A DNA stretch of 64,000 nucleotides, taken from positions 62,001 to 126,000 of the forward strand of contig JBFXKW010000008.1 of assembly GCA_050173345.1 (NCBI GenBank), given 5' to 3'. The translations under genes were made by a program, and so were the position numbers. This stretch comes from SHWC01 sp050173345 (GTDB taxonomy: Bacteria > Pseudomonadota > Alphaproteobacteria > UBA828). The notes below the pieces were generated by a model. That model ran no database searches. It was not told the DNA's origin and worked only from the letters and a program-made list of their open reading frames with translations. Below are positions 16,797 to 24,956 of the stretch, in pieces. The stretch's first letter is position 1. Every line of letters begins with the position of its first letter.

Positions 16797-19463
16797 GTGA
16801 CGAAAGCCCTGGTCATCGTGGAATCGCCGGCCAAGGCCGCCACCATCAACCGCTATCTGGGCCCCGGCTACAAGGTGCTGGCCTCCTACGGCCATATCCG
16901 CGATTTGCCGCCCAAGGACGGCTCGGTCCGCCCGGACGACGCGTTCGAGATGGACTGGGAGATCACCCAGGGCTCGGAGAAGAACATCCGCGCCATCGGC
17001 CAGGCGCTGCGGGACGCGGACGCGCTCTATCTCGCGACCGACCCCGACCGCGAGGGCGAGGCGATCTCCTGGCACGTCTATGACGAGCTGGAGCGGCGCA
17101 AGCTGCTCGACAAGATCGACGTCAAGCGCGTCGTCTTCTACGAGGTCACCAAGGGCGCGGTGATCGAGGCGATCGAGCATCCGCGCGAGCTCGATTCGCA
17201 CCTGATCGACGCCTACAAGGCGCGCCGCGCGCTCGACTACCTGGTCGGCTTCACGCTCTCTCCCGTGCTCTGGCGCAAGCTGCCGGGGGCGCGCTCGGCC
17301 GGGCGCGTGCAATCCGTCGCGCTCCGCCTGATCTGCGACCGCGAGGCCGAGATCGAGGCGTTCAGGCCGCAGGAATACTGGACCGTCGAGGTCGACCTCG
17401 AAACCGAGAAGGGCGAACGCTTCGCCGCGCGGCTCGCCAGGCTGAACGGCGCGAAGCTCGACAAGTTCGACCTGAACAACAGCGACAAGGCAGAGGCCGC
17501 GCGCCGCGCCATCGAGGCGGCGAGCTTCACGGTCGCGAACGTCGAGGAGAAGCGGGTTAGGCGCAACCCGGCGCCGCCCTTCACCACCTCCACCTTGCAG
17601 CAGGAAGCCTCGCGCAAGCTCGGCTTCACTGCGCGGCGCACCATGAAGGTGGCGCAGGAGCTGTACGAAGGCATCTCGCTCGACGGCGAGCAGGTCGGCC
17701 TGATCACCTATATGCGGACGGATTCGGTGCAGCTCTCGAAGCTCGCGCTCGACGAGGCGCGCGACGTGATCCGCGGCGAATACGGCGCCGCCTACCTGCC
17801 GGACGGGCCGCGCCACTACCGCTCGACCGCGAAGAACGCGCAGGAAGCCCATGAGGCGATCCGCCCGACCGCGCTCGCGCGCAAGCCGCGCGCCGTCGCC
17901 GCCAGCCTCTCCGCCGACCAGGCGAGGCTCTACGAGCTGGTCTGGAAGCGCACGCTCGCCTGCCAGATGCCGAGCGCCGAGTTCGACCAGGTCGGCATCG
18001 ACATCGATTCGCCGGACGGCACGCTCTCCTTGCGCGCCACCGGCTCGATCCTCGCCTTCGACGGCTTCCTCAAGGTCTACCAGGAAGGCCGCGACGATGA
18101 CGGCGACGACGAGAGCGAGCGCCGCCTGCCGCCGCTTAAAGTAGGCGATGCGCCGCGCCGCCTCGGCGTTCGCCCCGAGCAGCACTTCACCGAGCCGCCG
18201 CCGCGCTACACCGAGGCGAGCCTCGTCAAGAAGCTCGAGGAACTCGGCATCGGCCGGCCCTCGACCTACGCCTCGATCATCTCGGTGCTGCAGGACCGCA
18301 GCTATGTCCGGTTCGACAAGAAGCGCTTCGTGCCCGAGGACCGCGGCCGCGTCGTCACCTCGTTCCTCGAAAACTTCTTCAAGCGCTATGTCGAATACGG
18401 CTTCACCGCGGCGCTCGAGGACCAGCTCGACCAGATCTCGGCCGGCGAGATCGGCTGGCGCGAGGTGCTCACCGACTTCTGGGCCGACTTCAAGGCCGCC
18501 GTCGAGGAGACCGGCCATCTGCGCGTCAAGGACGTGCTGGAGGCGCTCGACGCCGCGCTCGCGCCCCATCTGTTCCCGCCGGGCGCGGACGGCCGTGACC
18601 CGCGCGTCTGCCCGGCCTGCGGCGAGGGGCGGCTCAGCCTGAAGCTCGGCCGCTACGGCCCGTTCATCGGCTGCTCCGCCTACCCCGAGTGCCGCTATAC
18701 GCGCCCCTTGGTCGACGGCTCGGGCGAGAACGGCGAGGCGGCAGCGGAGGTCGCGGCCGGCCCCAAGCCTCTCGGCGACGATCCGGCGAGCGGGCTCGCG
18801 GTGACGCTGCGCAAGGGGCCCTACGGCTTCTACGTCCAGCTCGGCGAGGCGAGCGAGGCGAAGGGCGCGGCGAAGCCGAAGCGCGTCTCGCTGCCGCGCG
18901 AGCTGTCGCCTGATGCGGTTGACCTCGACCGCGCGCTCGGCCTGCTCTCCCTGCCGCGCGAGGTCGGCAAGCATCCCGAGAGCGGCGAGCCGATCATGGC
19001 GGGCATCGGCCGCTTCGGCCCCTATGTCGTGCATCAGAAGGTCTACAAGTCGCTGCCGAAGGACGAGGACGTGCTCACCATCGGCCTCAACCGCGCGGTC
19101 GCGCTGATCGCCGAGGGCAAGCGCGGCGGCGCCAAGGTGCTACGCGAACTCGGCGCGCATCCCGAGGACGGCGCGCCGGTCGAGCTCAAGGAGGGCCGCT
19201 ACGGCCCCTATGTCCAGCACAAGCGGATTATGGCGACGGTGCCGAAGGGCACCGATCCCGATGCCCTTACGCTGGAGGCCGCGCTCGCGCTGGTCGCCGC
19301 CAAGGCGGCGAAGAAGGGGCCGGCGCGTGGCCGCAGAGCCAGGGCGGCGGCACCGGCGGCCAAGCCCACGGCCAAGCCCACGGCCAAGCCTGCGGCGAAG
19401 CGCAAGCCCGCGAAGAAGGGCGCGGCCGGGCGCCGCGCCGGCGCCGCGCAGGACGGGGCGTGA
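16797..19463 (+). CDS. topA: DNA topoisomerase I (type IA)
   Basis: 888 aa from the GTG at 16797, where the Toprim domain begins directly (TKALVIVESPAKAATINRYL). The Toprim acidic motif DPDREGEAISWHVY is near residue 82. The catalytic tyrosine lies in GLITYMRTDSVQLS near residue 305. EEVGIGRPSTY-type signature EELGIGRPSTYASI is near residue 480. One C-terminal zinc motif is seen (CPACG, then CSAYPEC), followed by topoisomerase C-terminal repeats (LRKGPYGFYVQLGE, EGRYGPYVQHKRIM). The tail is Lys/Ala/Pro-rich with repeated AKPT units, likely binding DNA. It relaxes negative supercoils. The stop overlaps the rnr GTG. Confidence 0.97.
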   Translation: MTKALVIVESPAKAATINRYLGPGYKVLASYGHIRDLPPKDGSVRPDDAFEMDWEITQGSEKNIRAIGQALRDADALYLATDPDREGEAISWHVYDELERRKLLDKIDVKRVVFYEVTKGAVIEAIEHPRELDSHLIDAYKARRALDYLVGFTLSPVLWRKLPGARSAGRVQSVALRLICDREAEIEAFRPQEYWTVEVDLETEKGERFAARLARLNGAKLDKFDLNNSDKAEAARRAIEAASFTVANVEEKRVRRNPAPPFTTSTLQQEASRKLGFTARRTMKVAQELYEGISLDGEQVGLITYMRTDSVQLSKLALDEARDVIRGEYGAAYLPDGPRHYRSTAKNAQEAHEAIRPTALARKPRAVAASLSADQARLYELVWKRTLACQMPSAEFDQVGIDIDSPDGTLSLRATGSILAFDGFLKVYQEGRDDDGDDESERRLPPLKVGDAPRRLGVRPEQHFTEPPPRYTEASLVKKLEELGIGRPSTYASIISVLQDRSYVRFDKKRFVPEDRGRVVTSFLENFFKRYVEYGFTAALEDQLDQISAGEIGWREVLTDFWADFKAAVEETGHLRVKDVLEALDAALAPHLFPPGADGRDPRVCPACGEGRLSLKLGRYGPFIGCSAYPECRYTRPLVDGSGENGEAAAEVAAGPKPLGDDPASGLAVTLRKGPYGFYVQLGEASEAKGAAKPKRVSLPRELSPDAVDLDRALGLLSLPREVGKHPESGEPIMAGIGRFGPYVVHQKVYKSLPKDEDVLTIGLNRAVALIAEGKRGGAKVLRELGAHPEDGAPVELKEGRYGPYVQHKRIMATVPKGTDPDALTLEAALALVAAKAAKKGPARGRRARAAAPAAKPTAKPTAKPAAKRKPAKKGAAGRRAGAAQDGA

Positions 19464-21721
19464 CCGCAAAGAAGCCCGGGCACGGCCAGCTGCCGACGCG
19501 GGACGAGCTCCTGCGCTACATCGAGGAGAGCGAAGGCAAGGTCGGCAAGCGGGAGCTTGCGCGCGCCTTCGGCATCAAGGGCGACGCCCGCGCCGAGCTG
19601 AAACGCCTGCTGCGCGACCTGGAGGACGAAGGCGCGCTGCAACGCGGCGGCAGGCGCGCCTTGCATCGCACCGGCGCGCTGCCCGCGGTCTGCCCGATCG
19701 ACATCCACGACATCGACGTCGACGGCGAGCTGCGCGCCCGCCCGGTGAACTGGGCGGGCGAAGCGGAGCCGCCGCCGATCATCGTCGCACCGGCGGCGCG
19801 CGGCGTGCCCGCGCTCGGCGTCGGCGACCGCGCCCTCGCCCGCCTGCGCAAGCTGCCCGAGGGCGGCTACGAGGCGCAGGTCATGCGCCTGCTCGAAGCA
19901 AAGCGCGACGAGCTGCTCGGCGTGTTCGAGCGGCGCGCGGACGGCGGCGGCACGATCCGGCCGACCGAGCGGCGCGCCCGCCACACCGTCGCGGTTGCCG
20001 CTACGGATACGGCGGACGCCGCGGATGGCGAGATCGTGCTCGCCGAGCTGCTGCCCCAGCGCGGCTACGAGGCGCGCGCCCGGATCCGCGAGCGGCTCGG
20101 CCACATGGAATCGCCGCGCGCCATCAGCCTGATCGCGATCCACACCCACGGCATCCCGACGCGCTTCTCCGAGGCTGCGTTGGCCGAGGCGCGCGCCGGC
20201 CGGCCGGTCTCGCTCGGCAAGCGCGCTGATCTGCGCGAGCTGCCGCTCGTCACCATCGACGGCGAGGACGCCCGCGACTTCGACGACGCGGTGTTCGCCG
20301 AACCCGACGATGCGCCCGACAACAGAGGTGGCCACCATATCGTCGTCGCGATCGCCGACGTCGCGCACTATGTCCGCCCCGGCGGCGCGCTCGACCGCAA
20401 CGCGCGCGAGCGCGGCAACTCGGTCTACTTCCCCGACCGCGTCGTGCCGATGCTGCCCGAGGCGCTATCGAACGAGCTCTGCTCGCTCAAGCCGGGCGAG
20501 CCGCGCGCCTGCCTCGCGGTCCATCTCTGGCTCGACAAGGAAGGGCAGAAGCGCCGCCACGCATTCGTGCGCGGCCTGATGAGGAGCCGCGCGCGGCTCA
20601 CCTACAACCAGGTCCAGGCCGCGATCGACGGCCGCGCCGACGAGGCCGCGGCGCCGCTCCTCGAACCCGTGATCGAGCCGCTCTACGCCGCGTTCCGCGC
20701 GCTGTGGGCGGCGCGCGAGAGGCGCGGCACGCTCGAGCTCGACCTGCCGGAGCGCAAGGTGAGCTTCAAGCCCGACGGCACGGTCGCCGCGATCGAGCCC
20801 GCGCCGCGCTATGACAGCCACCGGCTGATCGAGGAGATGATGATCGCGGCCAATGTCGCCGCGGCCGAGACGCTGGAGGCCAAGGGCGCACCCTGCATGT
20901 ACCGCGTGCACGACAGGCCCGCCGCCGAGAAGCTCGAATCCCTGCGCGGCTTCCTGCGCGAGATCGGCCTCAAGCCACCTAAGCGCGAGGCGGCGACGCC
21001 GCACGCCTTCAACGAGGTGCTGGCGCGCGCCGCCGATTCGAAGAACAGCCACCTGGTCAACCTGATGATCCTGCGCAGCCAGGCGCAGGCCGAATACAAC
21101 CCGCGCAACTACGGCCATTTCGGCCTGGGGCTCAAACGCTACGCGCACTTCACCTCGCCGATCCGCCGCTATGCCGACCTCTTGGTGCACCGCGCCCTGA
21201 TCGGCGCGCTCGGCTTCGGCGATGACGGCATCGGCACGGTCGAGGCCTCAGGCTTCGCCAAGCTCGGCCAACACGTCTCGGCAACCGAGCGTCGCGCCCA
21301 GCTCGCCGAGCGCGACGCGATGGACCGCTACGCCACCGCCTATCTCGCCGCGCGCGTCGGCGCGACCTTTGCCGGCCGCATCGAGGGCGTCACCCGCTTC
21401 GGCGTCTTCGTCACGCTCGACGATACCGGCGCGAGCGGCCTGGTGCCGGCGAGCACGCTCGGCCACGGCCGGCCCTATCACGACGCCGAACGGCATACCT
21501 TGGAGATCGACGGGAGGCACCTGCGCCTCGGCGCGCCGGTGAGGGTCAAGCTCGCCGAGGCCGACGTGGTGACCGGCGGCCTCGTCTTCGAACTCGTCGC
21601 CCTCGACGGCAAACCCTTCGAGCCCGTCGAAGATAGCGGGGCCCGGCCTCGTCACGGCCATTTGCGGCGGCCCGGCCCACGCGCTCGCGGCACGCGCGCC
21701 TCGAAGCGGCCGCGGTCTTAG
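19460..21721 (+). CDS. rnr: Ribonuclease R
   Basis: 753 aa from the GTG at 19460, overlapping the topA stop (GTGA). Domain order: N-terminal helix-turn-helix (residues about 10-60, with GKRELARAFGIKGDARAEL), cold-shock-like RNA-binding domains, the catalytic RNB domain beginning at TIDGEDARDFDDAVFAEPD near residue 268, and a C-terminal S1 domain (FAGRIEGVTRFGVFVTLDDT). RNB also shows ARERGNSVYFPDRVVPMLPE and HFTSPIRRYADLLVHR. It degrades structured RNA 3' to 5'. The stop codon directly abuts the end of the convergent vapC-like gene. Confidence 0.97.
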   Translation: MTAKKPGHGQLPTRDELLRYIEESEGKVGKRELARAFGIKGDARAELKRLLRDLEDEGALQRGGRRALHRTGALPAVCPIDIHDIDVDGELRARPVNWAGEAEPPPIIVAPAARGVPALGVGDRALARLRKLPEGGYEAQVMRLLEAKRDELLGVFERRADGGGTIRPTERRARHTVAVAATDTADAADGEIVLAELLPQRGYEARARIRERLGHMESPRAISLIAIHTHGIPTRFSEAALAEARAGRPVSLGKRADLRELPLVTIDGEDARDFDDAVFAEPDDAPDNRGGHHIVVAIADVAHYVRPGGALDRNARERGNSVYFPDRVVPMLPEALSNELCSLKPGEPRACLAVHLWLDKEGQKRRHAFVRGLMRSRARLTYNQVQAAIDGRADEAAAPLLEPVIEPLYAAFRALWAARERRGTLELDLPERKVSFKPDGTVAAIEPAPRYDSHRLIEEMMIAANVAAAETLEAKGAPCMYRVHDRPAAEKLESLRGFLREIGLKPPKREAATPHAFNEVLARAADSKNSHLVNLMILRSQAQAEYNPRNYGHFGLGLKRYAHFTSPIRRYADLLVHRALIGALGFGDDGIGTVEASGFAKLGQHVSATERRAQLAERDAMDRYATAYLAARVGATFAGRIEGVTRFGVFVTLDDTGASGLVPASTLGHGRPYHDAERHTLEIDGRHLRLGAPVRVKLAEADVVTGGLVFELVALDGKPFEPVEDSGARPRHGHLRRPGPRARGTRASKRPRS

Positions 21722-22192
21722 CTATCGACGCTTCGGCTTCGCCGGCTCGTGGGAACCGGCCACGGCGCGCAGGGAGACCGCCCGTCCGCGCCACTCGCGC
21801 AGCCGGCCGCGTGTTACCTGATCGAGCTTGCGCAGGAAGCGCTCGTCGGCGGTGACGAAGCGGCAATCGTTGGCCGCCGCCAGGGCGAGATAGAGGCAAT
21901 CATAGGCCGGGTGGTTGAGCTCGATCGCGAGCCGGGTCGCGGCCTCGAAGAGCGCGCGCGTCGGCAATAGCTCGACGTCGGCGCCTTCGAGCAGGCGGGC
22001 GGCGAGCAGCGCCTCGTCGCTCGACAGCTCGTCCCGCTGCACCTTCTTCCACAGCACGTTCGCACATTCCGCGACCAGGAGGTCGGGCGCGATCAGCCTG
22101 GCCCGCTCGCGCAGCGTCAGCGCCTCCGCCGTGCCATCCTCCTCGACCACCCATTTGATGGCGATGCTCGCGTCGATGACGAGCGCGTTCAA
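21722..22192 (-). CDS. vapC: VapC-type PIN-domain toxin
   Basis: 156 aa, slightly long for VapC because of a basic tail (HEPAKPKRR). The four acidic PIN residues are in place: Asp7 (VIDASIAIKW), Glu42 (LLVAECANVLWK), Asp98 (PAYDCLYLALA) and Asp116 (FVTADERFL). VapC proteins are RNases that cut tRNA or rRNA. The ATG overlaps the stop of the antitoxin gene by 4 bp (ATGA), typical of coupled toxin-antitoxin pairs. It was inserted between rnr and the MFS-rpmG genes. Named by family; the target is unknown. Confidence 0.9.
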   Translation of the reverse strand: MNALVIDASIAIKWVVEEDGTAEALTLRERARLIAPDLLVAECANVLWKKVQRDELSSDEALLAARLLEGADVELLPTRALFEAATRLAIELNHPAYDCLYLALAAANDCRFVTADERFLRKLDQVTRGRLREWRGRAVSLRAVAGSHEPAKPKRR

Positions 22193-22440
22193 CGCTCCTC
22201 GCGCCCTTCGCGCAGCAGGGCCTCGGCGGGCGTCTGCTTGCGCCCGCGCGTCAACCGCCGCAACTCGGCCGCGAGTTCGTCGAAGCCGGGCTCGGCTTCG
22301 GCGGCGAGCGCCTGGCGCAGGATCTCCCGGTGCTCCGCCTCTGCCGAGCGGCCATGCCGGGCGGCGCGTCGCTTCAGCCGGCGGATGAGATCGTCGTCCA
22401 GGTTGCGCACGTGCAGGCTTCCGGTCATCCGCCGCTCCAT
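22189..22440 (-). CDS. vapB: Ribbon-helix-helix antitoxin (FitA/VapB type)
   Basis: 83 aa from the ATG at 22440, or 79 aa from the ATG at 22428. The N-terminal ribbon-helix-helix DNA-binding motif is SLHVRNLDDDLIRRLKRRAA, followed by HGRSAEAEHREILRQAL, as in FitA-like antitoxins. The C-terminal part (about residues 50-83) would wrap the toxin. A palindrome at 22446-22459 just upstream is a likely operator for autoregulation. Confidence 0.87.
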   Translation of the reverse strand: MERRMTGSLHVRNLDDDLIRRLKRRAARHGRSAEAEHREILRQALAAEAEPGFDELAAELRRLTRGRKQTPAEALLREGREER

Positions 22441-22445
22441 GATTG

Positions 22446-22462
22446 CATTGGTATCAATGATA
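22446..22462 (-). promoter_or_regulatory. Palindromic operator and -10 region of the vapBC operon
   Basis: CATTG-GTAT-CAATG is a perfect palindrome ending 6 bp before the antitoxin ATG. On the minus strand TATCAT (22457-22462) could be the -10 box and overlaps the palindrome. This is the usual place for antitoxin or toxin-antitoxin binding. The remaining 180 bp up to 22642 show only GC-rich sequence and a small hairpin CCTCCGCTtcgctgAGCGGAGG just before the next gene. Confidence 0.6.
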
Positions 22463-22642
22463 GCAGTTCGGTGTCGCCCCGCCAAGTGCCGGCATCGGGC
22501 GGGCACCGGCTCGGCAGGCACGAACCTCCCCGTCCTCGGAAACCCGGCGGCGAGCGCTTTCCACGCCAGGCAAACACGGGTATAGCCCGCTGGCAGCGCC
22601 GGGCGGGCCGGGCTACCCTCCGCTTCGCTGAGCGGAGGGACG

Positions 22643-22888
22643 ATGAGCGGCGCGCGACCGACCGAGACGCAGCTTGCTTGGTTGAGGCGCGGGCTCACCG
22701 AGCCCGGCGGCAAGCTGCCGCTGTTCGACCGCGACGGCCGCGCCGTCGACCAGCGCACCATCCGCGCCTGCCTGAAGGCGGGCTGGGCCGAGCCGTGGCG
22801 GCGCAACCCGCTCAAGCCGGATTGGCTGGTCTGCCGGCTCACGGCCGCAGGACGCAATTTGGCAGAGGGTCGCGAAGGCGAATCTTGA
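22643..22888 (+). CDS. Small conserved-looking protein of unknown function
   Basis: 81 aa with GGAGGG ahead of the ATG. The sequence looks like a small winged-helix or DNA-binding-like fold: TETQLAWLRRGLTEPGGKLP, then VDQRTIRACLKAGWAEPW and CRLTAAGRNLAEG. The pattern 'LT..G' after 'LKAGWAEPW' resembles the end of a wHTH, but I recognise no named family. The stop overlaps a TTG start of the MFS gene, so translation may be coupled. Confidence 0.65.
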   Translation: MSGARPTETQLAWLRRGLTEPGGKLPLFDRDGRAVDQRTIRACLKAGWAEPWRRNPLKPDWLVCRLTAAGRNLAEGREGES

Positions 22889-24099
22889 CAGAGCACAGCC
22901 CGGCATCGCGCAGCCCATCCCCGAGCGAGAGCGACGCGGAGCAGCCGCACACCACGCTGCGCGCGATCATCTGCGTGATCATCTCCGTCGCGTTCTTCGG
23001 CCTCGCTTATGGCTATTCGCTGCCGGTGCTCTCGCTCATCATGGAGCGCGGCGGCGTCAGCTCGACCGTGATCGGCCTCAACACCGCGACCAGCGCTGCC
23101 GCCGTTCTCCTGTTCGGCCCCCTGGTGCCGCGCCTGCTCGGCCGCTTCGGGCTCAGATTGTCGATCTTCGCCTCGATCCTGCTCTCGGTCGTGCTGATCC
23201 CGCCGATCGCCGTCACCGAGCCGCTCTATGCCTGGTTTCCGCTCCGCTTCGCGCTCGGCGCGGCGATCTTCTCGGCGCTGATCGCCGCCGACATCTGGGT
23301 GACGCAGGGCGCGAGCGCGAAGACGCGCGGCCGCCTGGTCGGCCTCTATGGCGCGTCGGTCGCCGGCGGCATCGCGGCCGGGCCGCTGCTCGTCGCGCTG
23401 ACCGGCTCCGAGGGCTATGCGCCCTTCATCTGCGCCGGCGTGCTGCTCGCCATGGCCCTCGTCCCCATGCTGTTCGCCTACGGCCCGCAGCCGAGCGTCG
23501 CGCACACCCAGTCGCCGCGGCTGCGCAGCTTCGTGGTCGCCGTGCCGGTCGCGACGCTCTCGGTGCTGATCTTCGGGGTGATGGACCCCTCGATCCTCTC
23601 CTTGCTGCCGATCTACGGCCTCAGGCTCGGCATGGGCGAGCAGCAGGCGGTCCGCCTGGTCTCGCTCGTCATGGCGGGATCGGTGCTGCTGCAGCCGCTG
23701 ATCGGCTATTTCGCCGACCGCTTCTCGAAGGTCGGCGTGCTGATCTTCCTCGGTGCGCTCGGCTGCGCCGCGGCCGTCCTGCTGCCGCTCTGCTTCCACG
23801 TCGACGCCGTGCTCTACCCCGCCCTCTTCGTGCTGGGCGGCTCGGTCTCGGGCCTCTACGTCGTCAGCCTCGCCATCCTCGGCGACCGCTTCGTCGGCGG
23901 CGCGCTGGCCGCCGCGGTCACGGTCTTTACCATGCTGGTCTCGGCGGGCGCGACGATCGGGCCGGTGCTGGCCGGCGCCGCCATGCGCGCCTACGACCCG
24001 GAGGGCTTCCCGGCGACCATCGCGGCCGCCATGCTGCTGGTGCCAGCGGTCGGCCTGATTACCTGGATCGTCAAGTATTCCGGCCGGCGGCGGGCTTGA
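22885..24099 (+). CDS. Major facilitator superfamily transporter
   Basis: 404 aa if it begins at the TTG at 22885, which overlaps the preceding stop codon by 4 bp; no ATG or better start lies before the first membrane helix. About twelve hydrophobic segments. The first half has VAFFGLAYGYSLPVLSLIM and the second half GYFADRFSKVGVLIFLGALG, an MFS-like loop. It matches the UMF/YfcJ-like group of exporters. The substrate is unknown. It could export a drug or a metabolite from the cytosol. Confidence 0.88.
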   Translation: MTEHSPASRSPSPSESDAEQPHTTLRAIICVIISVAFFGLAYGYSLPVLSLIMERGGVSSTVIGLNTATSAAAVLLFGPLVPRLLGRFGLRLSIFASILLSVVLIPPIAVTEPLYAWFPLRFALGAAIFSALIAADIWVTQGASAKTRGRLVGLYGASVAGGIAAGPLLVALTGSEGYAPFICAGVLLAMALVPMLFAYGPQPSVAHTQSPRLRSFVVAVPVATLSVLIFGVMDPSILSLLPIYGLRLGMGEQQAVRLVSLVMAGSVLLQPLIGYFADRFSKVGVLIFLGALGCAAAVLLPLCFHVDAVLYPALFVLGGSVSGLYVVSLAILGDRFVGGALAAAVTVFTMLVSAGATIGPVLAGAAMRAYDPEGFPATIAAAMLLVPAVGLITWIVKYSGRRRA

Positions 24100-24159
24100 C
24101 AGCTAGATGACGCCCGCTATTGTCGCGCCAGCCAAACCAAGGATTGACGGGGAAGGGCC

Positions 24160-24327
24160 ATGGCCAAACCCAACAGCGTTCTGATCAGGCTCGTGAGCTC
24201 GGCGGGAACCGGCTTCTTCTACACCACCCGCAAGAACCCCAAGAGTCAGACCGAGAAGATGACCGTGCGCAAGTACGACCCGGTCGCGCGCAAGCACGTC
24301 GAGTTCAAGGAAGGCAAGATCAAATAG
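24160..24327 (+). CDS. rpmG: 50S ribosomal protein L33
   Basis: 55 aa, exactly the size of L33. The sequence MAKPNSVLIRLVSSAGTGFF and KNPKSQTEKMTVRKYDPVAR is unmistakable. It is the zinc-independent form with no CxxC pair. GGGGAAGG serves as the ribosome-binding site. In many Alphaproteobacteria rpmG lies next to pleD; here pleD is also close, but convergent and with a Sel1 gene between them. Confidence 0.97.
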   Translation: MAKPNSVLIRLVSSAGTGFFYTTRKNPKSQTEKMTVRKYDPVARKHVEFKEGKIK

Positions 24328-24443
24328 CCCGGCGCGCCTAAGCCGATACCGCGCTGCCGGCAGGCACGGGGCCCGGCCCGCATCCGAAGGCGCGGCCGCC
24401 GCGGGCCACGACCGAGCGGAATCGCGCGTCTCCAGCCGCAAGG

Positions 24444-24911
24444 ATGGCTGCACCGATGTGGCTAAGATGGGCGGCGTCTGCCGCCCTGATGCTGAGCGTC
24501 GCCGCGTTCCCGGCAACCGCCGCGGACAGCACGGCTGCTTGGCGCGCCTACACCGCCGGCGACCATGAACGCGCCGAACGGCTATGGCGGCCCGAAGCCG
24601 AGCGGGGCGATGCCAACGCGGCATTCGGCCTCGGCGTGATCGCCGAGAGCCGGGGCGATGACGCCGAAGCGACACGCTGGTACGAGCAGGCGGCGCAGCG
24701 CGGGCTGCCGGCCGCCCAGGTGCTGATCGGCCAGCGCTACGCGGAGGGCACCGGCGTCGCCCGCGACCCGGTGCTCGCCTATGCCTGGTTCACCAGGGCC
24801 ATCGAGGCCGGCGTGCCGAACGCCGCCAAGGTGCGCGATGCGCTCGCCGCCACCATGACGCCGGAAGCGATCGAGGAAGCCGAAGCCGCCGCCGCACGTC
24901 TCGGGATGTAG
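24444..24911 (+). CDS. Secreted Sel1-repeat protein
   Basis: 155 aa with a signal peptide (LRWAASAALMLSVAAFPATA, cut after TAA or ATA); an ATG at 24456 would shorten it by four residues. The mature part has Sel1/TPR-like units: AYTAGDHERAERLWRPEAER, then NAAFGLGVIAESRGDDAEAT and AQVLIGQRYAEGTGVARDP. The end (YAWFTRAIEAG, TPEAIEEAEAAAAR) is similar to the end of the fusion protein at 58288. Likely a periplasmic protein-protein interaction scaffold. The partner is unknown. Confidence 0.82.
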   Translation: MAAPMWLRWAASAALMLSVAAFPATAADSTAAWRAYTAGDHERAERLWRPEAERGDANAAFGLGVIAESRGDDAEATRWYEQAAQRGLPAAQVLIGQRYAEGTGVARDPVLAYAWFTRAIEAGVPNAAKVRDALAATMTPEAIEEAEAAAARLGM

Positions 24912-24922
24912 TTTTTTTATTC

Positions 24923-24949
24923 CCTCGGTCGCAGGGGATGTGACCGAGG
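24923..24949. terminator. Hairpin between the convergent Sel1 and pleD genes
   Basis: CCTCGGTC and GACCGAGG form an 8 bp stem with an 11-base loop. A run of seven T lies on the left side on the plus strand, ahead of the stem, so it does not match a classic terminator for either gene. Confidence 0.4.
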
Positions 24950-24956
24950 CTCGGGA

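Noticed and set aside
16677..19034. 785-codon open frame on the minus strand under topA
   Set aside because: Shadow of topA in high-GC sequence.
22189..23799. Long minus-strand frame that ends in the antitoxin gene
   Set aside because: Only its last 83 codons are the antitoxin; the rest is antisense to the MFS gene.
24923..24949. Classic Rho-independent terminator between Sel1 and pleD
   Set aside because: The T run lies on the wrong side of the stem for both genes.
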